NCBI GenBank assembly: GCA_018062405.1
Contig: JAGOSF010000006.1
Location: 54,385-93,197, forward strand
Reading direction: 5' to 3'
DNA length: 38,813 nt
From: Candidatus Babeliales bacterium
Lineage (GTDB): Bacteria; Babelota; Babeliae; Babelales; Chromulinivoraceae
Notes under the pieces: generated by a model
Databases searched by the model: none
Told to the model about the DNA's origin: nothing
The model's input: only the letters and a program-made list of their open reading frames with translations
Made by a program: the position numbers and the translations under genes
Part shown: positions 1-9,080 of the stretch, piece after piece
Numbering within the stretch: the first letter of the stretch is position 1
How the letters are laid out: every line of letters begins with the position of its first letter

Positions 1-179
1 AAGCTACTGCTGACAAAGCCGCTGCCGATGCCATTGAAAAACTTGATGGTGATGCACAAGCTCAAGCTATTGCAGAAAAAGAGGCTGCTGATAAAGCTGC
101 CGCTCTACAACTGATTATCAATAAAACACCTCAACAAAAAGCTCGCGTCAAAGCTCTTCAGTTCCGTGCTACCATTTAA
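1..179 (+). CDS. 3' end of an alanine/lysine-rich pentapeptide-repeat secreted protein (partial)
   Basis: The window opens inside a reading frame (codons start at base 3) that ends with TAA at 177-179. The visible 58 residues begin with [13 protein letters not shown] and end with NKTPQQKARVKALQFRATI. The next gene ends with [19 protein letters not shown], so the two are paralogues sharing a C-terminal cap of the form NKTPxxKARxxALQxRA after an alanine/lysine repeat. The genes are 31 bases apart on the same strand with no terminator visible between them, so they may be co-transcribed. The 5' end, and so the repeat length, lies outside the window. Function is unknown. Confidence 0.85.
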   Translation, partial: ATADKAAADAIEKLDGDAQAQAIAEKEAADKAAALQLIINKTPQQKARVKALQFRATI

Positions 180-210
180 ATTTATTTTATATTAACAAGG
201 ATAGACTCAT

Positions 211-2667
211 ATGAATGTAAAAAAGTTTTTTTTAATAGCAATAATACAAACAAGTTCTCTTTTACATTCAAGCTCTTTAAGTGAAATACTTTTAAATGCA
301 AAAAATGAATTAAATACAAAAAAAAATCAACTGTCAGTTCAACTTAAAACTGCCCTAGACAAAGCCGCTATCGAAAAATCCGCCGCAGACAAAGCTGCTG
401 CCGATAAAGCCGCTGCTGACAAGGCTGCCGCTGATAAAGCTACCGCCGAGAAGGCTGCTTCTTATAAAGCCGCTACCGATAAAGCCGCTGCTGAGAAAAC
501 TGCTACTGACAAAGCTATCGCCGATAAAGCCGCTGCTGATAAAGATATTACAGAGAAAGCCGCTGCTGACAAGGCTGCCACTGAGAAAGCTGCCGCAGAT
601 AAAGCTGCCGCCGAGAAGGCTGCTTCTGACAAAGCCGCCGCTGATAAGGCTGCTGCTGACAAAGCCGCTGCAGACAAAGCTATTACAGACAAAGCTATTA
701 CAGAGAAAGCTGCTGCTGACAAGGCTGCCGCTGATAAGGCTGCCGCAGACAAAGCTGCTGCTGATAAAGCCGCTGCTGACAAAGCCGCCGCAGATAAAGC
801 TGCCGCTGATAAAGCTGCTATCGAAAAATCCGCCGCAGACAAAGCTGCTGCCGATAAAGCCGCTGCTGACAAGGCTGCCGCTGATAAAGCTACCGCCGAG
901 AAGGCTGCTTCTTATAAAGCCGCTACCGATAAAGCCGCTGCTGAGAAAACTGCTACTGACAAAGCTATCGCCGATAAAGCCGCTGCTGATAAAGATATTA
1001 CAGAGAAAGCCGCTGCTGACAAGGCTGCCACTGAGAAAGCTGCCGCAGATAAAGCTGCCGCCGAGAAGGCTGCTTCTGACAAAGCCGCCGCTGATAAGGC
1101 TGCTGCTGACAAAGCCGCTGCAGACAAAGCTATTACAGACAAAGCTATTACAGAGAAAGCTGCTGCTGACAAGGCTGCCGCTGATAAGGCTGCCGCAGAC
1201 AAAGCTGCTGCTGATAAAGCCGCTGCTGACAAAGCCGCCGCAGATAAAGCTGCCGCTGATAAAGCTGCTACCGAAAAGGCTGCTGCTGATAAAGCTGCCG
1301 CCGAGAAAGCTACCGCCGAGAAGGCTGCTGCTGATAAAGCCGCTACCGAAAAGGCTGCTGCTGATAAAGCTGCTGCTGACAAAGCCGCCGCTGATAAAGC
1401 TGCTGCTGACAAAGCCGCTGCTGATAAAGCTGCTGCTGATAAAGCTGCCGCTGATAAGGCTGCTGCTGACAAAGCCGCTGCAGACAAAGCTATTACAGAG
1501 AAAGCTGCTGCTGACAAGGCTGCTGCCTATAAAGCTGCCGCTGAGAAAGCCGCTGCTGATAAAGCCGCTACCGAGAAAGCTGCCTCAGACAAAGCTATCG
1601 CCGACAAAGCCGCCGCAGAGAAAGCTGCCACTGAGAAAGCTGCTGCTGACAAAGCCGCCGCCGAGAAGGCTGCTTCTTATAAAGCCGCTACCGAAAAGGC
1701 TGCTGCTGATAAAGCTGCCGCTGAAAAGACCGCTGCAGACAAAGCCGCTGCTGAGAAAGCCGCTGCTGACAAAGCTGCTACCGACAAAGCCGCCGCAGAC
1801 AAAGCCGCCACTGAGAAAGCTGCTGCTGATAAAGCTGCCGCCGAGAAAGCTACCGCCGAGAAGGCTGCTTCTTATAAAGCCGCTACCGAAAAGGCTGCTG
1901 CTGATAAAGCTGCTGCTGACAAAGCCGCCGCTGAGAAAGCTGCCGCTGATAAAGCCGCTACCGAGAAAGCTGCCTCAGACAAAGCTATCGCCGACAAAGC
2001 CGCCGCAGAGAAAGCTGCCACTGAGAAAGCTACTGCTGACAAAGCCGCCGCCGAGAAGGCTGCTTCTTATAAAGCCGCTACCGAAAAGGCTGCTGCTGAT
2101 AAAGCTGCCGCTGATAAAGCTGCCGCTGATAAAGCTGCTACCGAAAAGGCTGCCGCTGATAAGGCTGCTGCTGACAAAGCTATTACAGACAAAGCTGCTG
2201 CTGATAAAGCCGCTGCTGACAAAGCTGCTGCTGATAAAGCCGCTGCCGATAAAGCCGCCACTGAGAAAGCTGCTACCGAAAAGGCTGCCGCTGACAAAGC
2301 TGCTGCTGACAAGGCTGCTGCCGAGAAAGCTGCCGCTGAGAAAGCCGCTGCCGATAAAGCCGCCGCAGATAAAGCCGCCTCAGATAAAGCTGCCGCTGAA
2401 AAAGCTGCTGCTGATAAAGCTGCCGCCGAGAAAGCTACCGCCGAGAAGGCTGCTGCTGACAAAGCCGCTGCTGATAAAGCTGCTGCTGACAAGGCTGCCA
2501 CTGAGAAAGCTGCTGCTGAGAAAGCCGCCGCTGACAAGGCTGCCGCCGATAAAGCTGCTGCTGACAAGGCTGCTGCTGAAAAAGCTGCCGCAAACAAAGC
2601 TATCGCTAACAAAACTCCAAACGAAAAAGCTCGAATCAGAGCTTTGCAATATCGTGCAGTACAATAA
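211..2667 (+). CDS. Secreted alanine/lysine/aspartate pentapeptide-repeat rod protein
   Basis: 818 residues. The N-terminus ([20 protein letters not shown]) looks like a signal peptide, and an AAGGAT ribosome site lies 8 bases before the ATG. From about residue 46 to 806 the protein is an unbroken series of about 150 pentads of the form [DE]-K-A-A-x, mostly KAAAD. A lysine codon recurs every 15 bases from 346 to 2626 without a register slip. Alanine content and i to i+4 Lys-Asp/Glu spacing favour a long single alpha-helix. There are no cysteines in the repeat. The C-terminal cap [19 protein letters not shown] is shared with the gene just upstream. Low-complexity resemblance to the TolA helical domain is expected from composition and does not show homology. 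Function is unknown; a cell-surface or periplasmic rod is an inference. Long open frames on the opposite strand are a by-product of the 15-base period. Confidence 0.9.
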   Translation: MNVKKFFLIAIIQTSSLLHSSSLSEILLNAKNELNTKKNQLSVQLKTALDKAAIEKSAADKAAADKAAADKAAADKATAEKAASYKAATDKAAAEKTATDKAIADKAAADKDITEKAAADKAATEKAAADKAAAEKAASDKAAADKAAADKAAADKAITDKAITEKAAADKAAADKAAADKAAADKAAADKAAADKAAADKAAIEKSAADKAAADKAAADKAAADKATAEKAASYKAATDKAAAEKTATDKAIADKAAADKDITEKAAADKAATEKAAADKAAAEKAASDKAAADKAAADKAAADKAITDKAITEKAAADKAAADKAAADKAAADKAAADKAAADKAAADKAATEKAAADKAAAEKATAEKAAADKAATEKAAADKAAADKAAADKAAADKAAADKAAADKAAADKAAADKAAADKAITEKAAADKAAAYKAAAEKAAADKAATEKAASDKAIADKAAAEKAATEKAAADKAAAEKAASYKAATEKAAADKAAAEKTAADKAAAEKAAADKAATDKAAADKAATEKAAADKAAAEKATAEKAASYKAATEKAAADKAAADKAAAEKAAADKAATEKAASDKAIADKAAAEKAATEKATADKAAAEKAASYKAATEKAAADKAAADKAAADKAATEKAAADKAAADKAITDKAAADKAAADKAAADKAAADKAATEKAATEKAAADKAAADKAAAEKAAAEKAAADKAAADKAASDKAAAEKAAADKAAAEKATAEKAAADKAAADKAAADKAATEKAAAEKAAADKAAADKAAADKAAAEKAAANKAIANKTPNEKARIRALQYRAVQ
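361..1260 (+). repeat. 450-bp direct tandem duplication inside the rod gene
   Basis: Bases 361-810 and 811-1260 match along their length, compared by eye in 30-base blocks. The one difference found is base 366 (C) against 816 (T). The match continues about ten bases past the second boundary. It equals 30 pentads, so the reading frame is kept. Near identity including synonymous sites indicates a very recent duplication or gene conversion. Confidence 0.92.
1551..2114 (+). repeat. Second, interspersed duplication (offset 390 bp) in the rod gene
   Basis: About 170 bases from 1551 recur from 1941. They include the distinctive pentads with TCA serine, isoleucine and tyrosine codons. The substitution seen within the copied core is base 1642 (G) against 2032 (A). 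The offset of 390 bases is 26 pentads. This is a separate expansion event from the 450-bp duplication. Confidence 0.75.
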
Positions 2668-2680
2668 ACCAAGAGCACAA

Positions 2681-2712
2681 AAAAAGGGGTGGAAATATTT
2701 CCACCCCTTTTT
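2681..2712. terminator. Bidirectional hairpin terminator between convergent genes
   Basis: A perfect inverted repeat (AAAAAGGGGTGGAAA paired with its complement) has a T-run on each strand. It lies between the end of the rod gene at 2667 (plus) and the end of the minus-strand gene at 2740, so it can serve both. Confidence 0.88.
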
Positions 2713-2739
2713 ATCTTTATGCAAAAAATATAGAATGCC

Positions 2740-3444
2740 TTATTTTACTGCGGGCTTTAAATCAGTATCATACATACAAACCATAAGACCTGCGTGGCTC
2801 ATATTATTATAATTCCAAACCTTTGCAATATCATCTGCTTTAGGTGTTATTGCAGCTTCTTGCTCTGCTGTTAAATTTCCATCTTTATCACCAACAAGCT
2901 TTCCAGTAGGAAATAGTTTTACAGGCTGAGTATCACTATTTGTATCACGAGGTTGACCAGAACCAAACCGATTGTCTGTGCTATTTTTTACATTCATAGT
3001 AAATAATGTTGCAACAGCATCATTATTCCAATATGCAACAGATGGGGTAATATCCCCAATGACTGGATCTTTACCACCTAATATATAAATTTCACTATTA
3101 AGTTCACCAAATGGAAATGCTACAGTTTTAAATACTTTTGAATCAACGCCAAAGAAATCAACAATAATAACACGAGGTCCATGAGCATAGACAACGCTCG
3201 TTGTAACATTAGGACTCACAAATGCTCCATTATCTTTTCTTGCATCACCAAAACTTTTTCGAGAAGCACCCGTCATACCAGGATAAGAAATATAGGCATC
3301 ACTTTCATTTGTATTTCTACTTCCAACATAGACTTTAACATTATACCCAGATCTATTGGTAACTTTTAAAGTTCCTCCTGCTGCGATCACAAGCCCAGAA
3401 ATACCGAGCAACATAGAACCAAGCAACAGCTTCATATTTTTCAT
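2740..3444 (-). CDS. Secreted protein of unknown family
   Basis: 234 residues. I place the start at the ATG whose first base is 3444 because AAAAGGA lies 8 bases before it. The in-frame ATG nine bases upstream would touch the ribosome site. The N-terminus (MKNMKLLLGSMLLGISGLVIAAGG) is a clear signal peptide with a likely cut after the AA. The mature part starts with a beta-strand-like segment (GTLKVTNRSGYNVKVYVG) and is rich in Gly, Asn, Thr and Val, which suggests a secreted beta-sheet protein. No catalytic motif or known domain was recognised. Only one cysteine lies in the mature part, near the C-terminus. It stands alone between two terminators, so it is probably a single-gene unit. Confidence 0.85.
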   Translation of the reverse strand: MKNMKLLLGSMLLGISGLVIAAGGTLKVTNRSGYNVKVYVGSRNTNESDAYISYPGMTGASRKSFGDARKDNGAFVSPNVTTSVVYAHGPRVIIVDFFGVDSKVFKTVAFPFGELNSEIYILGGKDPVIGDITPSVAYWNNDAVATLFTMNVKNSTDNRFGSGQPRDTNSDTQPVKLFPTGKLVGDKDGNLTAEQEAAITPKADDIAKVWNYNNMSHAGLMVCMYDTDLKPAVK

Positions 3445-3592
3445 ACAACTCATCCTTTTAAATTATTCAAAAAAATATTTTTTACCCTTCTATTCATACC
3501 ATTATGTACATAACAAAAATCAAGGGAAAATTATACAAAATATTGCAGAAAAATCGTAAAAGCTTTTAGGAATTTTCATAAGTTTTATGTAC

Positions 3593-3628
3593 AAAGAAAA
3601 AGGCCGAAATGAATCGGCCTTTTTCTTT
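3593..3628 (-). terminator. secA terminator hairpin
   Basis: A 15-bp perfect stem (AAAGAAAAAGGCCGA and its complement) around a 6-base loop has T-rich flanks on both strands. It starts 11 bases past the secA stop, so it ends the pgeF-secA transcript. Confidence 0.88.
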
Positions 3629-3639
3629 ATGCGATACAA

Positions 3640-6177
3640 TTATAATTGCCCGCAACATTTTTTATATTTCTTACCCGAATTACAGGTACAATCATCATTA
3701 CGCCCAATTTTAGGATCATCTTTGCGAACTGAATCTGCAGAATCTGAAGTTTGAGAACTTGAAATCATTTTCATCTGTTCCATTTCTTTTTCACGCTTTG
3801 CTTCGATCTGGCGATGATTAAAACGTTCTGGATTAAGATGGAAAATATGATGAACAATATCACTACGAACATTACGCATCATATCATGAAACATATCGAA
3901 AGATTCACGTTTATATTCGATGAGTGGATTTTTTTGTCCCCAGCTACGCAAACCAATGCCTTCTTTTAAATGATCTATGTTCACCATGTGTTGTTTCCAA
4001 GCTTGGTCAATAGTTTCGAGCATTAACCATTTTTCTGCTTGATGCATCATTTCTTTACTTGCATGGTCACGATAGACTGCATATTCTTTGATCAAAAATT
4101 CAACTAATGATCGTTCAAAATCATCACTATTTTGTTTATATAAAACTGCAGGATCGAACTTAGCAGAATCTAATCCAGTAATCGCAACTGTTCTGACTAT
4201 AACTTGTTGGCATTGCGCGGGAGTAATTATACGTTCAGGACAATGAAAAGCGATAAGATCTTGAATAACCACATTAATAAAATCACGAACAATTTCGAAA
4301 ATCTGATCTGAATCTTTCAAAATATCATAACGAATCGTAAAAACAACCGTACGATGTTGATTCAAAACATCATCATATTCGATAAGATGTTTACGAATTT
4401 CAAAGTTATGTTTTTCAACTTTTTCTTGAGAACGTTCAATTAATTTAGAAACGGTTCTAGATTCGATTTGTTCATCTTCAGCCATACCTGCACGTTCCAT
4501 GTAATTCTTCATGCTGTCACCAGCAAAAATACGAATCAAATCATCTTCGAGCGAAATGTAAAAACGAGATTCACCTGGATCACCTTGACGACCAGAACGA
4601 CCACGTAGCTGATTATCAATACGGCGACTTTCGTGACGTTCAGTACCCAGAACATACAAACCACCAACAGCTACTGAGTCTGAATTTAATTTAATATCAG
4701 TCCCACGACCAGCCATATTTGTCGCAATTGTTACGGCACCAAAGTTTCCTGCGTGAGCAATAATTTCAGCTTCTCGCGCATGATTTTTTGCGTTCAATAC
4801 ATTGTGAGGAATTCCAGCTTTTGTTAAAACATCGCTCAATTTTTCTGATTTCTCAACAGCAACGGTACCGATAAGAACAGGCTGCCCTTTTTGATGACGA
4901 CTAATCACATCTTTTGCAATTTCTGCAAACTTTGCGCGCTCTGTTAAAAAAATAATATCATCTTTATCATCACGAACCATTCTACGATGCGTTGGAATAG
5001 AAACAACATCAAGTCCATAAATTTTCATAAACTCTTCTGCTTCTGTCATCGCTGTACCGGTCATACCACCAAGTTTTTTATACAAACGGAAAAGGTTTTG
5101 TAACGTAATCGATGCTAATGTTTGTGTTTCTTTTTCTATTTCAACACCTTCTTTTGCTTCAAGAGCTTGGTGTAATCCATCACTATATCTACGGCCTGAT
5201 AAAATTCGACCAGTAAATTCATCAACAATTAAAACTTGTCCATCACGAACAACATAATCAAAGTCACGTTTAAAAATAACATTTGCTTTTAACGCTTGAG
5301 AAACATGGTGTAATAAATTAATGTTTTCAATCGCATATAAATTTGAAATTTGTAACTGTTTTTCGATTTTATCATGACCAGCTTCTGTCAACATGACAGA
5401 ACGTTCTTTTTCATCAAGTTCAAAATCAATGTTACGCTCTAAATTTTCAACCGATCGTTGTGCTATAAGGTATAAATTAGAAGAACTTTCTGAGCCTCCA
5501 GAAATAATTAATGGAGTTCGTGCTTCATCGATCAAAATAGAATCGCACTCATCAATAATTGCAAAATTTAATGGACGTTGTACATAATCTTCATAACGAA
5601 ATTTCATATTATCACGAAGATAATCAAAACCTAGTTCATTATTTGTTGCATATAAAATATCTGCTTTATAAGCTTCTTTACGATCTGAATCATGCATATC
5701 ATTGGTGATAACTGCAACAGTAATACCAAGAAAATCATACAACGGTTTACCAAACTCAGCGTCACGTCTTGCAAGGTAATCGTTGACGGTCACAAGATGT
5801 GCACCTTTTCCTGATAACGCATTTAAATAGAGCGGCAATGTCGCTGTTAACGTTTTACCTTCACCTGTTTTCATCTCAGAAATTTTACCTTGATGCAAAA
5901 CAATTGCACCCATCAACTGAACATCAAATGGTCGCATTCCAAATACACGCCATGATGCTTCACGAGCCAAAGCATACGCTTGCGGCAAAATAGAATCTAA
6001 TGTTTCACCAAGCGCTACTCGCTCACGCAACTGTTTTGATAATTCTTGCAACTGTTCATCAGAACAAGCCTGCATTTTAGGTTCTAAATGATTAATTGTA
6101 TCAACGATTGGTTGTAAATTTTTAACCGCTCGATCATTAGCAGTCCCAAATACTTTTGCCAGCAAACCTGTTATCAT
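3640..6177 (-). CDS. secA: SecA preprotein translocase ATPase
   Basis: 845 residues, the usual length. SecA is the cytoplasmic motor that pushes signal-peptide proteins through SecYEG. Visible motifs are Walker A MKTGEGKT at 102-109, the DECDSILIDEART helicase motif at 209-221, TGTAMTEAEEF and NMAGRGTDIKLNSD in the second motor domain, QLRGRSGRQGDPG, and a C-terminal zinc-binding tail with Cys 830, 832, 841 and 842. The intact tail is the SecB/lipid-binding site of the family. The ATG has AAGGAT 7 bases upstream. The gene follows pgeF after 24 bases on the same strand and is closed by a strong hairpin. Given the many signal-peptide proteins nearby, it is probably the export motor for most of them. 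Confidence 0.98.
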   Translation of the reverse strand: MITGLLAKVFGTANDRAVKNLQPIVDTINHLEPKMQACSDEQLQELSKQLRERVALGETLDSILPQAYALAREASWRVFGMRPFDVQLMGAIVLHQGKISEMKTGEGKTLTATLPLYLNALSGKGAHLVTVNDYLARRDAEFGKPLYDFLGITVAVITNDMHDSDRKEAYKADILYATNNELGFDYLRDNMKFRYEDYVQRPLNFAIIDECDSILIDEARTPLIISGGSESSSNLYLIAQRSVENLERNIDFELDEKERSVMLTEAGHDKIEKQLQISNLYAIENINLLHHVSQALKANVIFKRDFDYVVRDGQVLIVDEFTGRILSGRRYSDGLHQALEAKEGVEIEKETQTLASITLQNLFRLYKKLGGMTGTAMTEAEEFMKIYGLDVVSIPTHRRMVRDDKDDIIFLTERAKFAEIAKDVISRHQKGQPVLIGTVAVEKSEKLSDVLTKAGIPHNVLNAKNHAREAEIIAHAGNFGAVTIATNMAGRGTDIKLNSDSVAVGGLYVLGTERHESRRIDNQLRGRSGRQGDPGESRFYISLEDDLIRIFAGDSMKNYMERAGMAEDEQIESRTVSKLIERSQEKVEKHNFEIRKHLIEYDDVLNQHRTVVFTIRYDILKDSDQIFEIVRDFINVVIQDLIAFHCPERIITPAQCQQVIVRTVAITGLDSAKFDPAVLYKQNSDDFERSLVEFLIKEYAVYRDHASKEMMHQAEKWLMLETIDQAWKQHMVNIDHLKEGIGLRSWGQKNPLIEYKRESFDMFHDMMRNVRSDIVHHIFHLNPERFNHRQIEAKREKEMEQMKMISSSQTSDSADSVRKDDPKIGRNDDCTCNSGKKYKKCCGQL

Positions 6178-6201
6178 AAAATTTATCCTTAATAAAACAG
6201 C

Positions 6202-6912
6202 TTAATGAAGACAGATCATCGATATCTGTCGACGGGCCTTTTCTTTTTCCCTACGATAGGAACAAAATGATTGATTACATATTGTACACACATTGTATCT
6301 AGTGTATAGCTTCTCATGCATGATGCCAAGATTTCTTGCAAGAACCATGATAAAATGTCGACTATCAAAGAAAATTTTGCCTTTTTTTTCCACAAAAAAA
6401 TCAGAAAACCAATCCTGGTACTCTTCGAATTTATCAATAAAATCTTGCTGAACTTCGTAACAACAAGCTCCAGCTGCAGGGCCAATATACATCTCTAAAT
6501 CTTTTGACGCAACTTTATTTTTCTCAATCATTGCCTGCACAGCAACCTGAACAACCCCTGCAACAAGCCCCTTCCACCCCGCATGAATCACTGCTGCTGT
6601 GTGAGTTATGGGGTCATACAAAATAATTGGAACACAATCTGCGGTCACCACACCAACTGCAGTTCCAACTTTTTGAGTAACAATATAATCACCAACAGGT
6701 TCAAAAATGTAATTTTTATCGTTATGAACATCAAGCTGTAAACCTTGTACACCATGTTCTTGTTGTAAGAAAACAGCTTGAAGAGCTTGTAACTCTGCTG
6801 TAATTTTTTCTATGGCCTGCGTTTTTTGATGGCGTGCGATTTCATCAACCGAAACTGAATTTTCGGCATTTCCAAAATAGATCGAAAAACGCTGATTTTT
6901 ATAAGCAATCAC
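6202..6912 (-). CDS. pgeF: PgeF/YfiH-family protein (polyphenol oxidase / peptidoglycan editing factor)
   Basis: 236 residues. Family signatures are TADCVPIIL, VIHAGWKGLVAGVV and YIGPAAGACCYEV, preceded by QQEHGVQ, which together carry the conserved His/Cys metal-site residues. Members act on purine nucleosides in vitro, and in E. coli the protein removes wrongly incorporated L-Ser muropeptide precursors. Which role applies here is not visible. The start codon is GTG at 6912 with GGGGA about 8 bases upstream; the first internal ATG would delete the conserved core. It lies directly upstream of secA on the same strand and is probably co-transcribed. The C-terminal tail contains a CTIC pair and a very basic stretch (RREKEKARRQ). 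Confidence 0.9.
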   Translation of the reverse strand: MIAYKNQRFSIYFGNAENSVSVDEIARHQKTQAIEKITAELQALQAVFLQQEHGVQGLQLDVHNDKNYIFEPVGDYIVTQKVGTAVGVVTADCVPIILYDPITHTAAVIHAGWKGLVAGVVQVAVQAMIEKNKVASKDLEMYIGPAAGACCYEVQQDFIDKFEEYQDWFSDFFVEKKGKIFFDSRHFIMVLARNLGIMHEKLYTRYNVCTICNQSFCSYRREKEKARRQISMICLH

Positions 6913-7053
6913 AAGGTATCCCCAAACTCTGTTAATTCAAATTTTACAGATATTATATCGATTAATAGATGAGATGAAATAAAAAGATAGAAACAATCAT
7001 AAAATTTAAAACTCAAACCATCAGCGCATTGAATAATAATAATTTAAAATCCA

Positions 7054-7083
7054 TTGATTTAGTTTATTATTTTTATTTATAAT
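7054..7083 (+). promoter_or_regulatory. Putative sigma-70-type promoter
   Basis: TTGATT (7054-7059), an 18-base spacer and TATAAT (7078-7083) lie about 36 bases before the ATG of the 408-residue secreted protein gene at 7120. In such AT-rich DNA chance matches are common. Confidence 0.5.
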
Positions 7084-7119
7084 AATTTCAATGAGAATAA
7101 TTCAAAAAAAGGAAAAATT

Positions 7120-8346
7120 ATGAAAAACTTTAAATTAGTAGCTCTGGCAATTATTTTTGCTATGACAGGAATCAATTTTATAGAAGCTAAAGGAATCTGT
7201 AAAAAAGGACAGGAATGGAATTACAAAAAAGCAAAATGTGTAGATTCTCAAAAGAAATCAAATAGTAGCAAAAAGTTAAATTTAAATTTTGCTACTAAAG
7301 CTGAACAGCTTGTTGATGCAATCAACAATCAAGATACCCAAACAGTTATGACCCTTTTTTCATCTGGAAATCAAAAATCAAACTTACTTTTAATTAATGG
7401 CGCACTTACTCTTACTCCTGATAATTCAGCTGTAGTTCGTTGTATGGCTTCAAATCCTGATTGTGGTGTAAGCCCTACAAGAAGAATATTAGAAGATTTA
7501 AAAAATTATATCGAAGGCATGGGAGTTTTAAATCAATCATTTATTCAAGGTTTATTTCATCAACACATGAATTCAAACGAAATGTTGATGGGCAGCAACC
7601 CTGCTACCTATGCACCACGAACATTTGACCCAGCTAAACAATTTAACGGTGATGGCCTTATTGGCAACTATTTTAGCGCTACGCAAGTTGCAACAATTCA
7701 TGACCCATCAGGAAAAAATAGCCAACAATATACCTTTACAGATGTTGTAGAAAAATCAGGCTATGGCATAGATGAAACAGCTCCAGACGGTCTTGTTTTC
7801 TTTGGATCGTTTATGACGGCTCCACAATGTGCACCAGGAATGATGTGCGCGCAGGTTATGACCAACACAGCTTTATATGGCAAATTACAATCTTCTGATG
7901 ATGATTCTTCAGCAGTCGTACCAGTTCAAACAAAATACAGAACATTACCAATCAATGTCGAAAAAAGACATAAAATACAACCAATTGCAGATGATCAATT
8001 CTTTCATGTTGGTGATCCAAATTATCAACAACCACCAAAAGGTCCAGTTATGGGATTTAGAGCCCCAGATTATGATACACGAAGTGGAAAACGCGCAACT
8101 GCTTTAACTCAGATCCATAATTCTTCTGACCAAGATCAATCTGTTTCTTTCTTAAATAGTCAAAAAGAAGTAATAGATCGACCAACAGTTCCAGCTCAAA
8201 GCTCAATGGTTATTCCACAAGATATACCATACATTCAAGCTTATGATAATGCTGAACTGATAGAAGTAATACCAAATAAATCATACCTGCTTGTTTTTGA
8301 CAATCAAGGAAATGTATCAATTAAAGTAAATCAAATTTATTACTAA
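7120..8346 (+). CDS. Large secreted protein of unknown family
   Basis: 408 residues. An AAAAAAAGGA ribosome site lies about 6 bases before the ATG. The signal peptide MKNFKLVALAIIFAMTGINF is followed by IEAKG, with a likely cut after the EA. Next comes a short Cys pair motif (GICKKGQEWNYKKAKCVD). Residues about 50-150 are helix-rich and resemble a secreted helical adaptor in composition. The centre is rich in Gly, Pro and Asn, with further cysteines (NPDCG, PQCAPGMMCAQ). The C-terminal part (about 300-408) looks beta-rich. No known domain is recognised. It is a single gene between its own promoter-like sequence and a bidirectional terminator. Its length and cysteines fit an extracytoplasmic protein, possibly released to the host, which is inference. 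Confidence 0.85.
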   Translation: MKNFKLVALAIIFAMTGINFIEAKGICKKGQEWNYKKAKCVDSQKKSNSSKKLNLNFATKAEQLVDAINNQDTQTVMTLFSSGNQKSNLLLINGALTLTPDNSAVVRCMASNPDCGVSPTRRILEDLKNYIEGMGVLNQSFIQGLFHQHMNSNEMLMGSNPATYAPRTFDPAKQFNGDGLIGNYFSATQVATIHDPSGKNSQQYTFTDVVEKSGYGIDETAPDGLVFFGSFMTAPQCAPGMMCAQVMTNTALYGKLQSSDDDSSAVVPVQTKYRTLPINVEKRHKIQPIADDQFFHVGDPNYQQPPKGPVMGFRAPDYDTRSGKRATALTQIHNSSDQDQSVSFLNSQKEVIDRPTVPAQSSMVIPQDIPYIQAYDNAELIEVIPNKSYLLVFDNQGNVSIKVNQIYY

Positions 8347-8360
8347 ACTAGACCAATTAA

Positions 8361-8387
8361 AAGGGGCTGGAAAATTTCCAGCCCCTT
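8361..8387. terminator. Bidirectional hairpin terminator
   Basis: A 13-bp perfect stem (AAGGGGCTGGAAA and its complement) has a one-base loop as drawn. It lies between convergent genes ending at 8346 (plus) and 8404 (minus). It is similar in design and sequence to the hairpin at 2681-2712 (GGGG-TGG core, AAA/TTT apex). Confidence 0.87.
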
Positions 8388-8403
8388 TCTTATATCTCAA
8401 AAA

Positions 8404-8832
8404 CTATTTTTTGCCATGACGATAAGATAGACCAATCGAAACGCCGTTAAGATCATCATCGTCACTATCAGGCGATTTATAAATGGATCTTCTACATGTG
8501 ACCGTAGGCAAAAGTTCTAACATTCTATTAATTTCTTTAATTTGAGATTTAAGTTCTGCAAATTCTTGCAAAGATCCTTTTGCAAGCGCTTTAATCTGTA
8601 AATCAGAAAGATCTGCAATATTACGATGCAACTGAGAAACAGCTGGAGATTCAGAGTTTTTTGCCTGCTCTAAAGACCAAGCCTTAGCTGAGTAAGCTCT
8701 ACCTATTTCAGCATTTACATTAATAGGACGACTATCTTGAATAGGACGACCATCTTGCATCGCAAAATTCATTGAAGAAACGAAGCAACTGATCATAATC
8801 AACGTTAAACTATTTTGTTGAATTGTTTTCAT
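8404..8832 (-). CDS. Small secreted protein of unknown family
   Basis: 142 residues from the ATG at 8832, chosen because an AAAAAAGG site lies 7 bases upstream and the signal peptide (MKTIQQNSLTLIMISCFVSS) starts there. A longer frame from 8868 would bury it. The mature N-terminus has a small tandem repeat (DGRPIQ-DSRPIN). It is followed by a predicted helical region of about residues 45-105 with heptad-like leucines, then a basic and acidic tail with DSDDDD. The stop is TAG. No domain is recognised. It shares a terminator with the convergent gene at 7120-8346. Confidence 0.78.
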   Translation of the reverse strand: MKTIQQNSLTLIMISCFVSSMNFAMQDGRPIQDSRPINVNAEIGRAYSAKAWSLEQAKNSESPAVSQLHRNIADLSDLQIKALAKGSLQEFAELKSQIKEINRMLELLPTVTCRRSIYKSPDSDDDDLNGVSIGLSYRHGKK

Positions 8833-9035
8833 ATATAAACCTTTTTTACCAATAATTCTTTTATTCATTACAATTATACCATAAAAATAATTTTAAAGAA
8901 CTGGTACAACCCTTATTGAAAACAAATTAACAGTTCAACGCTGACAATATAAAGAATTTTGATTTTCCATTCAAAAGCAGCTCCATCAGCAGAACACTGC
9001 AAAAATTTTATGGACTTTGGTGTATCTATTTTTAT

Positions 9036-9051
9036 CAGGTAATGTTACCTG
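9036..9051 (-). terminator. Inverted repeat downstream of the antitoxin gene
   Basis: CAGGTAA-TG-TTACCTG is a perfect 7-bp inverted repeat starting 30 bases past the antitoxin stop. The downstream T-run on the minus strand is weak, so it could be a poor terminator or a protein-binding palindrome. Confidence 0.4.
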
Positions 9052-9080
9052 CTTGATTTTTCATGACAATTTTTTAAAAC

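Larger units (their letters stand above)
346..2628 (+). repeat. 15-bp coding tandem repeat (about 150 units)
   Basis: The unit is roughly AAA GCY GCY GCY GAY/GAG, encoding K-A-A-A-[DE]. Units vary at synonymous positions and by A to T, S, I or Y substitutions, but no unit length change was seen. Larger duplications are superimposed on it. Confidence 0.95.

Noticed and set aside
211..2667. Identity of the rod as TolA or an ice-binding protein.
   Set aside because: Similarity is only low-complexity composition; no TolA C-terminal domain or ice-binding Thr spacing is present.
462..2724. Long open frames on the opposite strand of the rod gene (Ser/Ala/Leu repeats).
   Set aside because: They arise because the 15-base repeat contains no stop in several frames; there are no ribosome sites and no independent sequence character.
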